Source of the DNA: Chlorokybus atmophyticus
Taxonomy: Eukaryota; Streptophyta; Chlorokybophyceae; Chlorokybales; Chlorokybaceae
Direction: 5' to 3'
Assembly (NCBI GenBank): GCA_009103225.1
Contig: RHPI01003587.1
Location: 128,621-192,620 of the forward strand
Length of the DNA stretch: 64,000 nt
Below the pieces are notes generated by a model. That model was not told the DNA's origin. It was given only the letters and a program-made list of their open reading frames with translations, and made no database searches. The first letter of the stretch is position 1, and the number at the start of each line of letters is the position of its first letter. Made by a program: the position numbers and the translations under genes. Positions 42,586 to 53,772 of this stretch are shown here, one piece after another.

Positions 42586-43968
42586 CCAAGAGCATTAAAA
42601 GCCATAATGGCCTGAGATTTGATACTGCATTAGATACTACATTTCACAGACCTTGGCCGGCATATAAGTGATGCTGATGTCCTAATCCTCAGGGTCTCCA
42701 GGCTTGTGCAAGTCAGCCGTCACGTTGTTCTGATACGGCAGGACACTCGCATGTGCATATGTCACATGGCTTTGGTAGTTGAAGCAAATGCACCGCACAC
42801 CGTGAACACACCTCACAATGAGAGAAAGCAGTTGTGGTCCGGAGGTAACTGGTCACATGCACACCGGTCTCCCGCTGGAGCTCTACCGTCAGGAAATGTG
42901 CATTTCGGATGCACTTGATGATCCGCCCCATGTTAGAGGCTCAGGCCTTGGCCGTTGTTGCACTACACGAATGCCACTGCAAGAGCCTGCTCCAAGCCAC
43001 ACCACCTGAATTTCGACGCGTGCGAAGGGACGCCTCCACTTCCATGTTGGCGTGTCACAGGTTTCGCAGGCACACACACACATCGAAAGCCCTCGTTCAC
43101 TTCCTCCTCCTCCTGCTCCTGATGTGCGTGTGTCGCCTGAAGGGGTCCTTCAGCATTAAGCATGTGCGCATCATGAATTAAACTCCCCGGTTTAACATGA
43201 CCTGCATCGTACTGTCATGGACACTGGCCGACATACAGCTTGATTTGCTCGCACACCCTGCTGCTGACAATGTGCACGTAGACCGCGCTGCGTGTGGCGA
43301 AGCGCATGTGGCAGTACGGACAAAGGACTCCAATAGCTCACTCCTGACGTCGACACAAGTGTCGCCAACGTAACCTGCATCATTAAATCCAGCAACACAC
43401 ACAGCCACCGCCGTCGCCGCCACCGCCGCCGCTACCCTTGCATGCTAGAGGCGGGACATTTGGCCGCCATTCACTGGCGTGACAGCTCCGTCGTACCATT
43501 ACAATGGTACAATTGAGCCATTGCACGTCCTGGCTGGGGTGAGTCTGCATAAATATCTTAATTGAACCGTTCCAATGGTACGAAGATGCCTTTGCCAAGA
43601 GGTACCAATGACAAGTGCTTGAAATGGTACCTTTGTACAGTGGCAATGGCAGTTCGTACCATTGACAAGTGGTGGCAATGCCAGTCCCTGCATATGAAAA
43701 CACCATTGATGGCTCCGCCAAGCTATGCCCTTACAGGGCGGTAATGCCGAGGGTATGCGACGTTCGGTGGATCGTTGGCGGTGCTGCCAGGGGCGTAGTG
43801 GGCGTTGTGGTCGAGGTCCGGGATGAAGCCCATGTTCGCATAGGGAGAGCAAGGTGCCGGTGGGGTGTCCTTGGTGTTAAACCCCATCATGCCTACCAAG
43901 GGCACAGCCAATGACAACAGAGACTTGGGCGATATCTTACAGGGCTCACCCTCCGAGTGGGCAAAGCA
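42586..43968. other. Possible N-terminal exons of the transposase, then non-coding DNA
   Basis: Minus-strand stretches near 42680-42740 and 42890-43160 read like protein but I could not join them. GTACCATT/AATGGTAC palindromes recur at 43490-43720. The minus-strand frame 43723-43960 (VPLVGMMGFNTKDTPPAPCS) looks protein-like, but I do not recognise it. Confidence 0.3.
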
Positions 43969-44497
43969 TGTCACAGCGCACTCGACCACAAAAGACTTGG
44001 TGCTTGTATGGTCGATTTGTGGTAATTTACTGTACCTTCCCGTTACATCCCCCCCCACTTAAGAACGCTGACGTCCTCGGCAGCTGGCGCTCATCAGCTG
44101 GGGAATCTTCCAAGGGGTCTGATTTAGAGTGGGTCACCGGCCCCACCACCCAAGGACCGGCCAATTAAGGCCCATACCGGTCAACGCGCGCATAGCGCGC
44201 CGCTGCCGGCCCCACAGGTCGCGTCGCCGCGATAGGCAGGTCGCGCCCTGCCGCGCCAACTGAACTGGTCAGTTCGGCGCGACTGCCATTAGGCAAGTCG
44301 CGACCCATTGATGATGGCACTTATAAAGTGACCATTTACGATGTTATTGGATCGAAAAACAACGACCGCGGAATTCGTGTGCAAGGCAGGAATTGAACCC
44401 GGGTCTCAAGCTCCGATGACCAATGTCATAGCCCACTCGACCACAAAAGACTTGGTACTATTATGGTCGATTTGTGGTAATGTACGTTCCCGTTACA
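43969..44497 (-). mobile_element. Miniature LTR-type retroelement (529 bp)
   Basis: Two very short direct repeats, TGTCA...TTACA (43969-44046, 78 bp; 44424-44497, 74 bp), bound a 377-bp interior with no frame. Read on the minus strand, a primer-binding-like site (TTGGTCATCGGAGC, complement ending in CCA) lies directly inside the 5' repeat at 44423. A G-rich tract (complement of CCCCCCCCAC, 44048-44057) lies directly inside the 3' repeat. Flanks are AAGCA (43964-43968) and AAGCC (44498-44502), a 4-of-5 match for a target duplication. The layout is that of TRIM/SMART elements. The interior end resembles that of chromovirus element A (CCCACTTA..., then GACGTCCTCG). Confidence 0.65.
44389..44443 (-). 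promoter_or_regulatory. Pol III-type A and B boxes in the miniature LTR element
   Basis: On the minus strand an exact A-box match (TGGTCGAGTGG, 44443-44433) lies in the 5' repeat. An exact B-box match (GGTTCAATTCC, 44399-44389) lies just past the primer-binding site. The spacing fits a tRNA gene, but acceptor pairing does not, so a tRNA-derived promoter is more likely than a tRNA. Confidence 0.45.
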
Positions 44498-47400
44498 AAG
44501 CCACACCACAATATTGCCTCCAGGAACATCCCACCCACCAGTAGTTGCAACCGCGGCGACATGATTGAAGGGACCAAATAAGACGGGCATACCCAAGGTG
44601 GGTTATAATGCACTGTCAATGCCACATGCTAGGGTTTTTTTATCGTGCACATGCACAGCCTCAAGTATCTTGCACATGACATACACTGTTAATACCACAT
44701 GCACACCCTCATGCACAGCCTCCAGTGTCATGCACATGAACATCATGACCAATCTCGCAAATGCACAGCCTATTTCTACTTACGGGAGCTCACAAGTTGC
44801 AAAAGAGAATCTGCGGAGTACCACGAACGGGTAATCCATGACCTAGTTTGATGTTTCCAGCGGCACTTAAGCAGTATGCTTGCGGATTGCCATGTTAGAC
44901 AGAGTGAACCAACAGCAGCGCAGCAGGCTAACTATATGCCTAGCGGAGCGCAACAAAGTGGAAGACAAGGTAAGCATGTGTATGCTGATGGGCTAGTCCT
45001 CTGGTGCTGACATCAAAGCTGAAGGACGAAGTAGCCGCTGTATTGTCAGCGAGCGAGGCAGCAGATGAAGATGACTCCGATGTTGAAGCAGAAGACTTGT
45101 CGGAGGAGGAACACGAGGAGGGGGTTGAGGAGGAGTTCTGAGGCAGGCACCACGGGTTGACAAGCTGCGCATGAGTGGGACACCTAGATTGAATGTTGTA
45201 TGTAGTTTCATGCGCAAGTCGGCTGCTTAGTTGCAAGTGGACACACTCTCACCACTGCGAATACGTTGTACATATTGTGGGCTTATAGTTGCAAGACCAA
45301 ACAATCAGGCCAAGGTTTGTACAAGCTGCATGGCATGTTAGTGTTGGCTTACGACAAGGATTGTCAACTTGTGTCAAACGATAAGGGTCACATATGAACA
45401 GCAGTATAACGGCAAGGAAACTGCCGGCTATTGCTGTCAGCTGTCCGTGACTACCGACTAACAGCCATTTATGCACATCGATTAAAGGGTAACTGGTTGA
45501 CAACTCTTGGCCGGTCAGGGCCACCGACAACCACGTTCACCCCGCGGTCGTCTGCGTCAGTCCACATAAGCCAACGGCAAACCCAAAAGTCCAAACGTAA
45601 CATTCCAGGCAGCGGCAGGCAGGCTCAGGCACCCGTCAGCCCCTCAGTCCTTAGTCAGTCACTATGTCAAATTTGCGACGTTGTCCTTAGTGGGTGCACA
45701 CTTATATGTTAGAGGCGCATACACACAAACACTAGGCGCATCACTAGTTCTCAACATCCCCGCCCTCTGCCAACACCGTAACTACTACTTAATATTTGGC
45801 CTAAGCTGCGCCGCAGCCATTTTTTGTACACCCTTGTCAGGGCGCTCATCCAGTGCTAGGGGGCTATGCATTAGCTTCCCCGTGACCTTTAAGCTTTGCT
45901 TATCAATAGTGTGATTTACAGCTCGTCGGTTTAGGAGCCTTGAAGAAGATCCTGAGGAAACCCTATGTGCTCTAGGCATTTGGGGGCACAAGAGTCTCAT
46001 AACCCATCGACGACTTTTAAATGTTATGGGCGTGCATTTCATTCGCTTTATGAACTCGTGCGACTTACGGGGCGTGAGGGCGGGTGCCAAATGGCAGCAA
46101 GCTTCGCCACCGCAACTGTGGCCTCCATTGTATCGCCTAGCTTAGTATTAAATCACAAAAACCGTTACGCCTCGTCCCGTAGTACAGCCTTTTGCCACCA
46201 TAACCAAAGGGTTGTTACATCCACTCACCCTCCTCATAGTTCCTTACCCTTACCTCAAACATGGTGGATGTCTTCAACAACCTCACCGCACTTGCCACCT
46301 ATGCCAACAATGGCGCCACCATGGTAGAAATTGAAGCGACAAGAGAAGACACATGTCATAGAAAACTTATTAAGTGAGTGCTTGTGCCCTCTAATGGTGC
46401 AACCTGAAGCACAGAAGGTGCAAGAGTCTCATATGAGTGACTTAATAATTATGTGTTTAAATCATGAGCGCTAGCGCTCACTTCATGAGCTTCATGAACT
46501 CATATATTATTATATGCTCGTAGTGTTGTGCTATAAAATGTATGATTCTAGCAAGCCTTATACAGCTGCATACATCTGTATACATTCTTATAAGATGCTC
46601 CATGTTTTTGCATGCATGCTATGACACAATTAGACGGTGCTTAAAAGTAAGCGCACATAGTCGTAAGAGCAGGTCTGTTGTTGCAATTATCGAATCCGAT
46701 GTAATGGTGCATCATACATGCACGCAACCATAGACTACGTAACTGCGTGCATGTGTAACTTATACGTATGATACATTAGATGTACATCCTTATGGCGTGA
46801 AAAGTGGATGTTCCCATGCAAAAACATAGCAACTTTTTCATGCATGGTTGGACCGCGTAATGAAATTAAGGGCTTTTGAGCATACCATGCAATGTTGGCA
46901 ACACAGACAAATAGTGTGCGTGTGGTTATTCGACAGCGCAACATTTGTATTATTGCTACACCACCCCCCAGCTAGCTAACAAGCGTACTTTAATTGTTGC
47001 CATAATATTAGAACGTGGGGCTCAATTAGTGGTCACGACAATGGAGGCTCAGCATTTACATTTATAATTAAATTGATATTAATATAGGTAGAATAGAAAA
47101 TAAGATGCAAACAAGCTTGCTGCTGGAATCTCTTCAACTACTCTGTATCATTACAGTGCAACTACAAATGCTGACTTTGAAAGTCTTCAACCGCTATGCA
47201 CAAATACAAACCATAAAAGTAAGTACAAGGAGAGTTAAAGTTGCTTCATTAATTCGTCAGTTACTAGTTATTGGTATAGAGCAATGCCGACTTTAAAAGT
47301 CTTCATATGTAAATATTCGCTATACAAATTGTTTTTACAATGGAAAATACTTCATGTTAAAGTGAAATGTGAGCGGATTGTATGATGAATGTTGTGCATT

Positions 47401-49167
47401 GATTATCAAGCTAGTACAAGATGTATAATGTATGTTGTCAAGCCTTATATGCAATTCTTTGATAATTCACTACTATTTAAATGAGTACATTTTTGTAAGA
47501 AGTTAACGACAATAACAGTATTTATAATGCAATGACATTCACTTGATGTCAATAACATGTTGAACAAAATAATCATTAAGTCAAGGTATGATGATTGTAA
47601 AGAACGAGCTTATACGGTGTATAAAAATGTAAAGTTATACCGACAGTTATTGATATGCCTTATTGAGCTACTTTACAGCTTTTAATCATATGAGGTACTC
47701 TGACATTTAAATATGTAAAAATACTCCAGGCAATTTGTCGTATGCATACATTCAGATATCATAAACCCAACTTAATTAATCATGCGTTGCCCTTTTTAAC
47801 ATGCAGGAAAATTTAGCTGATGCCGGTTGCAAACCGGCAGTACATTGGCGAACTTGCAACCTAATGTTAGTGCGTCAAACACTTGATGGTGATGCAAATG
47901 CACAGCTTTATGCTCCAAGATCGCCTCATATATACAGCTTCTGCACTTTCGTGACGGGGATTATAACGGTATTTAACTTTACGTCATGGTAAATTATTAC
48001 TCATGACTCATGCAAAGTAATGCAGTAATAGCGTATTAACACAAAAGTGCTATTATGCACCGTTAATGTCCCATAAGAAACTCTACTTAAAAAATTAATC
48101 CCCGCTTATGTCCCAAGATAAAGCTACAGTGCTAGCTATTTGTATATGTTGTTGCAATATATATCTTCATACAAAAATCGGAGTGAATTTTGCACTTGTT
48201 TGTACAAATATGCTTGTACTACACATTCGCCTTGTTTACACATTAAACGAATAGCTATACAACGCTATTGTCTGCTACGGCACGCAGCGCGACAATATCA
48301 ATCAATGTATATCATGAATATGAATCACATTTTTTGTGTCTAGGCTCGAGGTCGTAGGCAAACACCCTTGCTTATTACAATCAAGCAAAGGTGTTTGCCT
48401 ATGATTATCGTTCTGTAATGATTGTGTTTCATATACAACATATATGAGAGATAAAAAGACCGAATTTGGTAATGGCATGCAATGCTGTATTATGAGTAAG
48501 ATTGATACCGTATAATATAATATGGTTGGAATGGCATATGGCATGGGTGCGAGAAGCTGAGATACATGTCTCATTGGTATGATGCACCAAGCAGCACCCT
48601 CTTCGCTCTTAAAGCGCTTTCACCTTTACTCGCAACATCAATGAGTATAAACCTCGCATAAGTGGTTCAGGAGTTAAGCCTTACGCCACGCGCACCCCTT
48701 TAACACAACTATCCTAGCTGGGGTCGCACGGTGGAGACCCCATTGCATCATGAAAGGCGCCGTGACAGCAACCGCATGAACTATTCACTGTCGGCATATT
48801 GTACTCCAAATTGCGCATATCAAGGCTATTCATGCGCCATTCATGATGTCGCCCCAACCATGGCATCTTGCCACCATTGCTGCTCAGCATTGTTAGCTAT
48901 AATTTTATTGAGTACACAACCTGTTTGGAGCTATTGTGGTGTCGTAAGCTGCTCTTGATGAGCGCGTCTGCAATCTCTCATGATGAGGTTGGGAGTGAAG
49001 CCCCACCTTCCTACAAAGCGGATTCATACACCGCAAATGGATTTCGTTACCAAGAATTACCACTTAGTTAGGCAAGCGCCATGGCAGTAAGGCATTGCTA
49101 GCTCGAGCACCCATTCCACAAGCGCATGTTGCTTGGATGAAATGGCCTCCACTATAATTTCCCACAA
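44498..49167. other. AT-rich intergenic DNA, nothing recognised
   Basis: Only short, low-complexity frames are present. Direct repeats of ATGCACAGCCTC lie near 44650-44770. A motif GACTTTGAAAGTCTTCA occurs twice (about 47170 and 47288). No family resemblance was seen on either strand. Confidence 0.4.
48355..48401. repeat. 19-bp stem hairpin
   Basis: TAGGCAAACACCCTTGCTT (48355-48373) pairs with 48383-48401 with one mismatch around a 9-base loop. It may be a small foldback element. Confidence 0.7.
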
Positions 49168-49172
49168 TTACA
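49168..49172 (-). terminator. TGTAA poly(A) signal candidate for VPS41
   Basis: The minus strand reads TGTAA about 150 bases after the VPS41 stop. TGTAA is the usual poly(A) signal in chlorophycean algae (established). A 5-mer occurs often by chance. Confidence 0.3.
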
Positions 49173-49321
49173 ATGATGTGCATAACCCATGCCCCCTCCC
49201 GCGTCTTTCCAACTACTGCATATGTGCCCAACAAAGGCAAAACCCACGTGCAGACGCACCCACTGACCGGTTGAGTGAGAGGTCAGCACAAACAGCAATC
49301 GAGCAACGACCAAGCACTTCA

Positions 49322-52300
49322 TCAAGGCCAGTGTTTCTTCTGTTTCGCCGAGCTCTGCCGCGAGTAGCCAGTACTACTACTGGAGCTAAGCTTGCTGGCA
49401 GCTGTGCACAGTACACAACGCAGAGTAACTTCCATGTAACATACATCTTGAGCTTGATAGCGCCCATTTGCGCTTGGCGTGCTGGTCTTTCTGTTTAAGG
49501 AAGACAACCTCTCTGGCGGCATGTTGCTCTGCGAATGCGACGGTGAGCTCAATCCGCCTGTGGCGTCCTCAAGACACGGTATGTGGTATGAGTGCGCGCA
49601 GAAGAAAATGGCCACGCTGCCTTGATGCATAGAAATGGGGTCCAAGCACATGCAGCATCTGCCGCTGCCGCTCGGGACTGTGAACAAACGACCAGATGTT
49701 GATGGCATCTGCAGCTCCTCGTCAGCACGCGCAGGTGCTGCTGCGCTTGGGGTTGCTGCCAGCTTCTCTTCATTGGGCTGCCGGCTGTCGCTGGAGACAG
49801 TGCTTCCTACAAGCAACAAGGCCACGCGTTTACATAAGAGTGCACGCGTTTGCTGGCTTAATGAGTAGACAAGACGCAACAATGCAGAGTCGCGCAAGCC
49901 AAGTGTGGCGGTTATGTGGTCACTCACCGGAGGTGACAAGGTTGCCAACATGCACGCCATGCTTTGCTTCAAGGTAATGCCGTTCTGCTAGCGCCTGACA
50001 ATCAGCCTTTAAGATCTCATTGCAGCCATGCGACAGCGACATGTGCGTTCGGTAGTCGGCAACTATACGTACAAGCCGGTTCCGCAACCTGTGTTCAAGG
50101 AACAGCAAGTCTGAGTCAGTGCGCAATGCCATGACAGCTATGCCAATCTCTGCGGTGGCTATGCAACAAACCCCTACCTGGGAATGGGCATGCCATCAGG
50201 AACACGCTTGAGCAGTAGCAGGGGATCTAAGTGGCGCCCTATGTGTTCAAGCAATGCGCCAACAAGATTTGGGTTTGTGAGGCTGCGCGTTATGAGATCC
50301 TCCCACAATTCATCGTCGTGTTGCTCCGTAACAAATTCTATCGCCTGATTACCACACGTCAGAATCGGTATTGTTATGGGTGGCTGTCATGGCAGCAAAA
50401 CTGGACAAAATTTAGCAACTCATGCGAATGATGCACACCTGCTCAACATCCTGCAACTTGTCCATGATGATGGCGAGCGCCTCGCTGCTGTTGCCCATCC
50501 GCCCCAAGACAAACACCATTTCCCGCATCAGACCGCGTGACTTGCAGACTTCAAGTGCCTGCACATAATCTGTTGTGACAACTACGCCAGCTGAAAAATG
50601 CAGAAGGGGATGACGCCAGTTCAAACCTTCTCAAGCGGGTAGTAGTTGCTAGACCGCAAGAAGGGAAGCAGCATCTTCCTGTCGTAATCTGCATACAACT
50701 CCACCTGCAGACACACAGCTGTACATCTGTGTGCATCAATGAAAGCTTGTGCCCCGCATTCTCTTAGTTACCAAACTGCACACTCGGAACTGCGTGGTGG
50801 CATTGCCTGCATGCCTGTACAATCGCCTAATGGCTGACACACCTGAAGTGCATGAAAGTCTGAGCTGGCTGAGGGGTGTCGCTCAAACAGCTCATGCAAG
50901 TAACGGTGGAGGTGCGGCCGAAACTCTTTGCGCTCCTGCAGCTGCGATACGACGGATGATGGCGGAACAGACTGCCAGTTCTCCACCAGCATGGCAATGG
51001 CGCGAGGAGGGTCCAGCGCCACCAGCATCGCAACCTGGCAGCGGACATCATTAGGATCGTACTCAACAGCTGAGACAGCAAGCCAACTGGTGGCCCTGAA
51101 GCGGACCTTATCATCAACAGCTGTGAACAGGTTGTGCTGTGCAATAAACTCGAACGCTTGGGGCCGCTTCAACTCCAGCCAAATAGCCAGGGTGCGCTCC
51201 AACTGCCCGTCATACTGGTACAGCTCAGCCAGAGCTTCCTTGAGCTCTACCGTCTGAGGGCCACTCTGCCGAATCGCATATCAGCTTTATCGCATCAGCT
51301 GGCCAGAACAGAAAACCAAGCATTTACTTTGTAGCCACAGCAAACAAACCTGCAATCGTTGAAGTGCTGCTGCTATAATGGTTTGCACGTTGTATACATC
51401 CCGTGGCCAGGCCAGGATCGTGGTAAGAAAGCGTCCATGGTCAGCGGGAAGCGCCAAAAACGTGTTGAGAACCACCTCATACACTGTGGATCGCAACCTT
51501 GGGTTCTCCGTGGGTATGTATGACGCGAGCGCCGGGAGCTGGCGCAAGTGCGCGAAATGGAAGACAGCGCGCTCCCACGCCGCAGCACTCAGTCGCAGCA
51601 GCTTGGGACAGAGGGCTGCTGCCTTCTCAAACTGCCTCTCAGCTAAAAGGTGCTCAAGGTAGCGCCCGCCAACCTCTTCCAAGGTCTGCGCTTGCAATGA
51701 GGGGCTCGCTTCACCTGCCTCCGCGGCGGCCAACGCCCGCTCATACTTGCCATGCTGTCAACAGCACAACTGATCAAGCGCGAAATACGAGTACACTAGC
51801 TAGGATGATGTAACCTGAGCGGCCTGCACGTAAAACAGCAACCCAACGGTACCTGAAGCAGCCAAGCAATGTGATCGTCTCCATCCCGGGGTCGAGCAAC
51901 CACCAGGTCCTTTGGGGACACTATATAATACAGCGGCTCTTCACCGTCAACCCATCTCCCGTTGCGCGCAGTTCGCGTGATCATGGTCTCACTCGTTTGC
52001 ACTGTGGGGGCGTGCGCCAGCATGTAGTCGTTGGCCTGCGCACACACACCATGCAGGTAACCAATCTGACATCACCATAGCATACGGAGCGCCAGCAGGC
52101 CATTCGTCCAAAGTGGCAGCTTACTTAGCCAGCACTGCACTAGTTGCTGCTGACCTCAAAGTGTTCGTAGCCGTGTATGGACAGTGCATCGGAAGCGAGT
52201 TCTTCATTGGTCCAAGTAAGAATGCGCACTTCCGGCCGCTCCGCGAGCCTCTGTCCCGCGAGTGGTGCCTTTGTGAAAGGTTGGCAAGCGGGCGTGGTGG

Positions 52301-53587
52301 GTGTGTCATTGGGAGAGACGTATGCAAGAACGGCGAGGGCGTTGCCGTAGGGGGCGATGCCGCAGATGTAGTAGTCGGTCTGGAAGGTGGCGAGGATCTC
52401 AACATACTTGGCCCCTCCGTAACCGGCCATCTTGCTGGAGATGGAGGCGTCGCCTGTGCGGACGGCAGCGATCTTAATGGAGTCGGCCCAGCCAATGAGC
52501 AGCGTGGGGTCTGTGGCGGCCTCAACCCAGCAGACGTGTGGGCGGTATGCGTCCGCGCGGGGGCTGCCCCTCGGCCGGTCCATGTATGCGATGCGCTGGT
52601 ACGTGGCGCAGTCGTACAGCTTGACCCCGACATCGTTGGCCCAAGCAATGATGCTCCCCCTCCACTTGATTGCGTGGATCGATCCCTCACCCGCATGCAG
52701 GATTGCGTCGCTGCGCCCAAGCCACCCTTTCGAGTTCATAACCAGGTGACCTGTGCGTGCATGGCTAAGGTTGAACGGCATTGAAGCAAGTTGCAGCTTC
52801 CAAAGCGCAGATATTGGTATGTACATGGGTATTATTGCAGGTACAATAACAGCTGCAGCTTCGTGGTCCTAACCTGGACGTACCCGCAAGTCCGCCAGCT
52901 GCAAAGCGCTTTGCTTTGCTTTCAACATAGTCGGGGTCGAGAGCGACAGCCTTGACCGGGCGGTGGTACTGGTGCAGAGTCTGCTCATCCGTGTACAGCC
53001 CGCTCACCACCACCGTCCCATCATCCGAACCGCTCCCTATGTATTCGCCTGCACGCATGACGAACAACAAACACATCATCACCCAACCCTGTGCTTGATG
53101 CTGAGACCAAGTCGCTTTTAGCATGCAATGCAGTATCAGTGAATGCTGCCTTTCAGCTTAGCCAACTGTGCTGCATGCTAGCGACATTGTGATTGGGCGT
53201 CTGTGTGTTCTAAGTTGTTGGGTTTAACATTACAGGCTTACCTGCGGCGTCGAAGCAGAGGTCGTTAACAGCAGCAACGTGGGCGGCGAAGTGCTTGATC
53301 TGGTTGCCGTTAAAATCCAGGACGTAGACGTGCCCATCATGAGTGCCCAGCGCCACCATTTTGGGCGCCACGCACAGGCACGAAGCGGAGTCTGACGCCA
53401 GCAGATCCGTCACGCTCGCGCCCAGCCTCTGGTACTTCAGCAGCGGCTCCTCCTCCTCCTCCTCCTCCTCTTCTTCCTCCTCCACCTCCTCCTGGTCTTC
53501 CAGCACTCGGTCGTCTCCTGCCCCCTCAACATGATCAACGCGTACTTGTGCGTGCGGGACTCCAGTCTCTGCTCCGTCCTCCTGCAT
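49322..53587 (-). CDS. VPS41: Vacuolar protein sorting protein VPS41 (HOPS subunit)
   Basis: Eleven exons, all in phase, encode 1042 residues: 53587-53242, 53048-52884, 52750-52155, 52035-51853, 51754-51350, 51265-50843, 50704-50627, 50558-50439, 50344-50178, 50088-49928, 49806-49322. An acidic N-terminus (a run of about 14 Glu) precedes PLLKYQRLGASVTDLLASD and MVALGTHDGHVYVLDFNGNQ, the WD40-like propeller start typical of VPS41. The middle has clathrin-heavy-chain-type helices (YPLEKALEVCKSRGLMREMV, FVLGRMGNSSEALAIIMDKL) and LRNRLVRIVADYRTHMSLSH. The C-terminal RING-like finger has CCMC (about 932), CAHSYHIPC and CVLC. VPS41 is the HOPS subunit that tethers membranes to the vacuole. The start is the first ATG before the Glu run, and an earlier exon is possible. 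It is longer than the usual 850-950 residues because of a low-complexity insert before the RING. Confidence 0.93.
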
Positions 53588-53772
53588 GAAAGCAACAGCA
53601 GCCGGACTGACCACACCTCCTCCTCCGCCTACGCCACCACCGCTGCTGCCGCTTCAGCTCTGAGCTGCTCTCAGCTTGCACGCAAGCAGCATAGATTGTG
53701 TGTCCAAATTAGGGTTAGGGTTGCTCACAGCTTGCGTAATACCTGGCTAGTTGTCGGGCGTGCAAGTGCAGC
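53588..53772. promoter_or_regulatory. Shared 185-bp divergent promoter region of VPS41 and PLAA
   Basis: The start codons are only 185 bp apart on opposite strands. A TTAGGGTTAGGG motif at about 53708-53719 resembles the telo-box found in promoters of plant housekeeping genes. No TATA box is obvious. Co-regulation of the two genes is inferred from layout only. Confidence 0.5.

Noticed and set aside
43723-44058. 111-codon minus-strand frame with a hydrophobic stretch
   Set aside because: It overlaps the 3' repeat of the miniature LTR element and has no recognisable family. Left as a note only.
44377-44450. Functional tRNA gene on the minus strand
   Set aside because: The A and B boxes match, but the acceptor ends do not pair and the T-stem has a mismatch. 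The sequence is explained by the edge and primer-binding site of a miniature LTR element.
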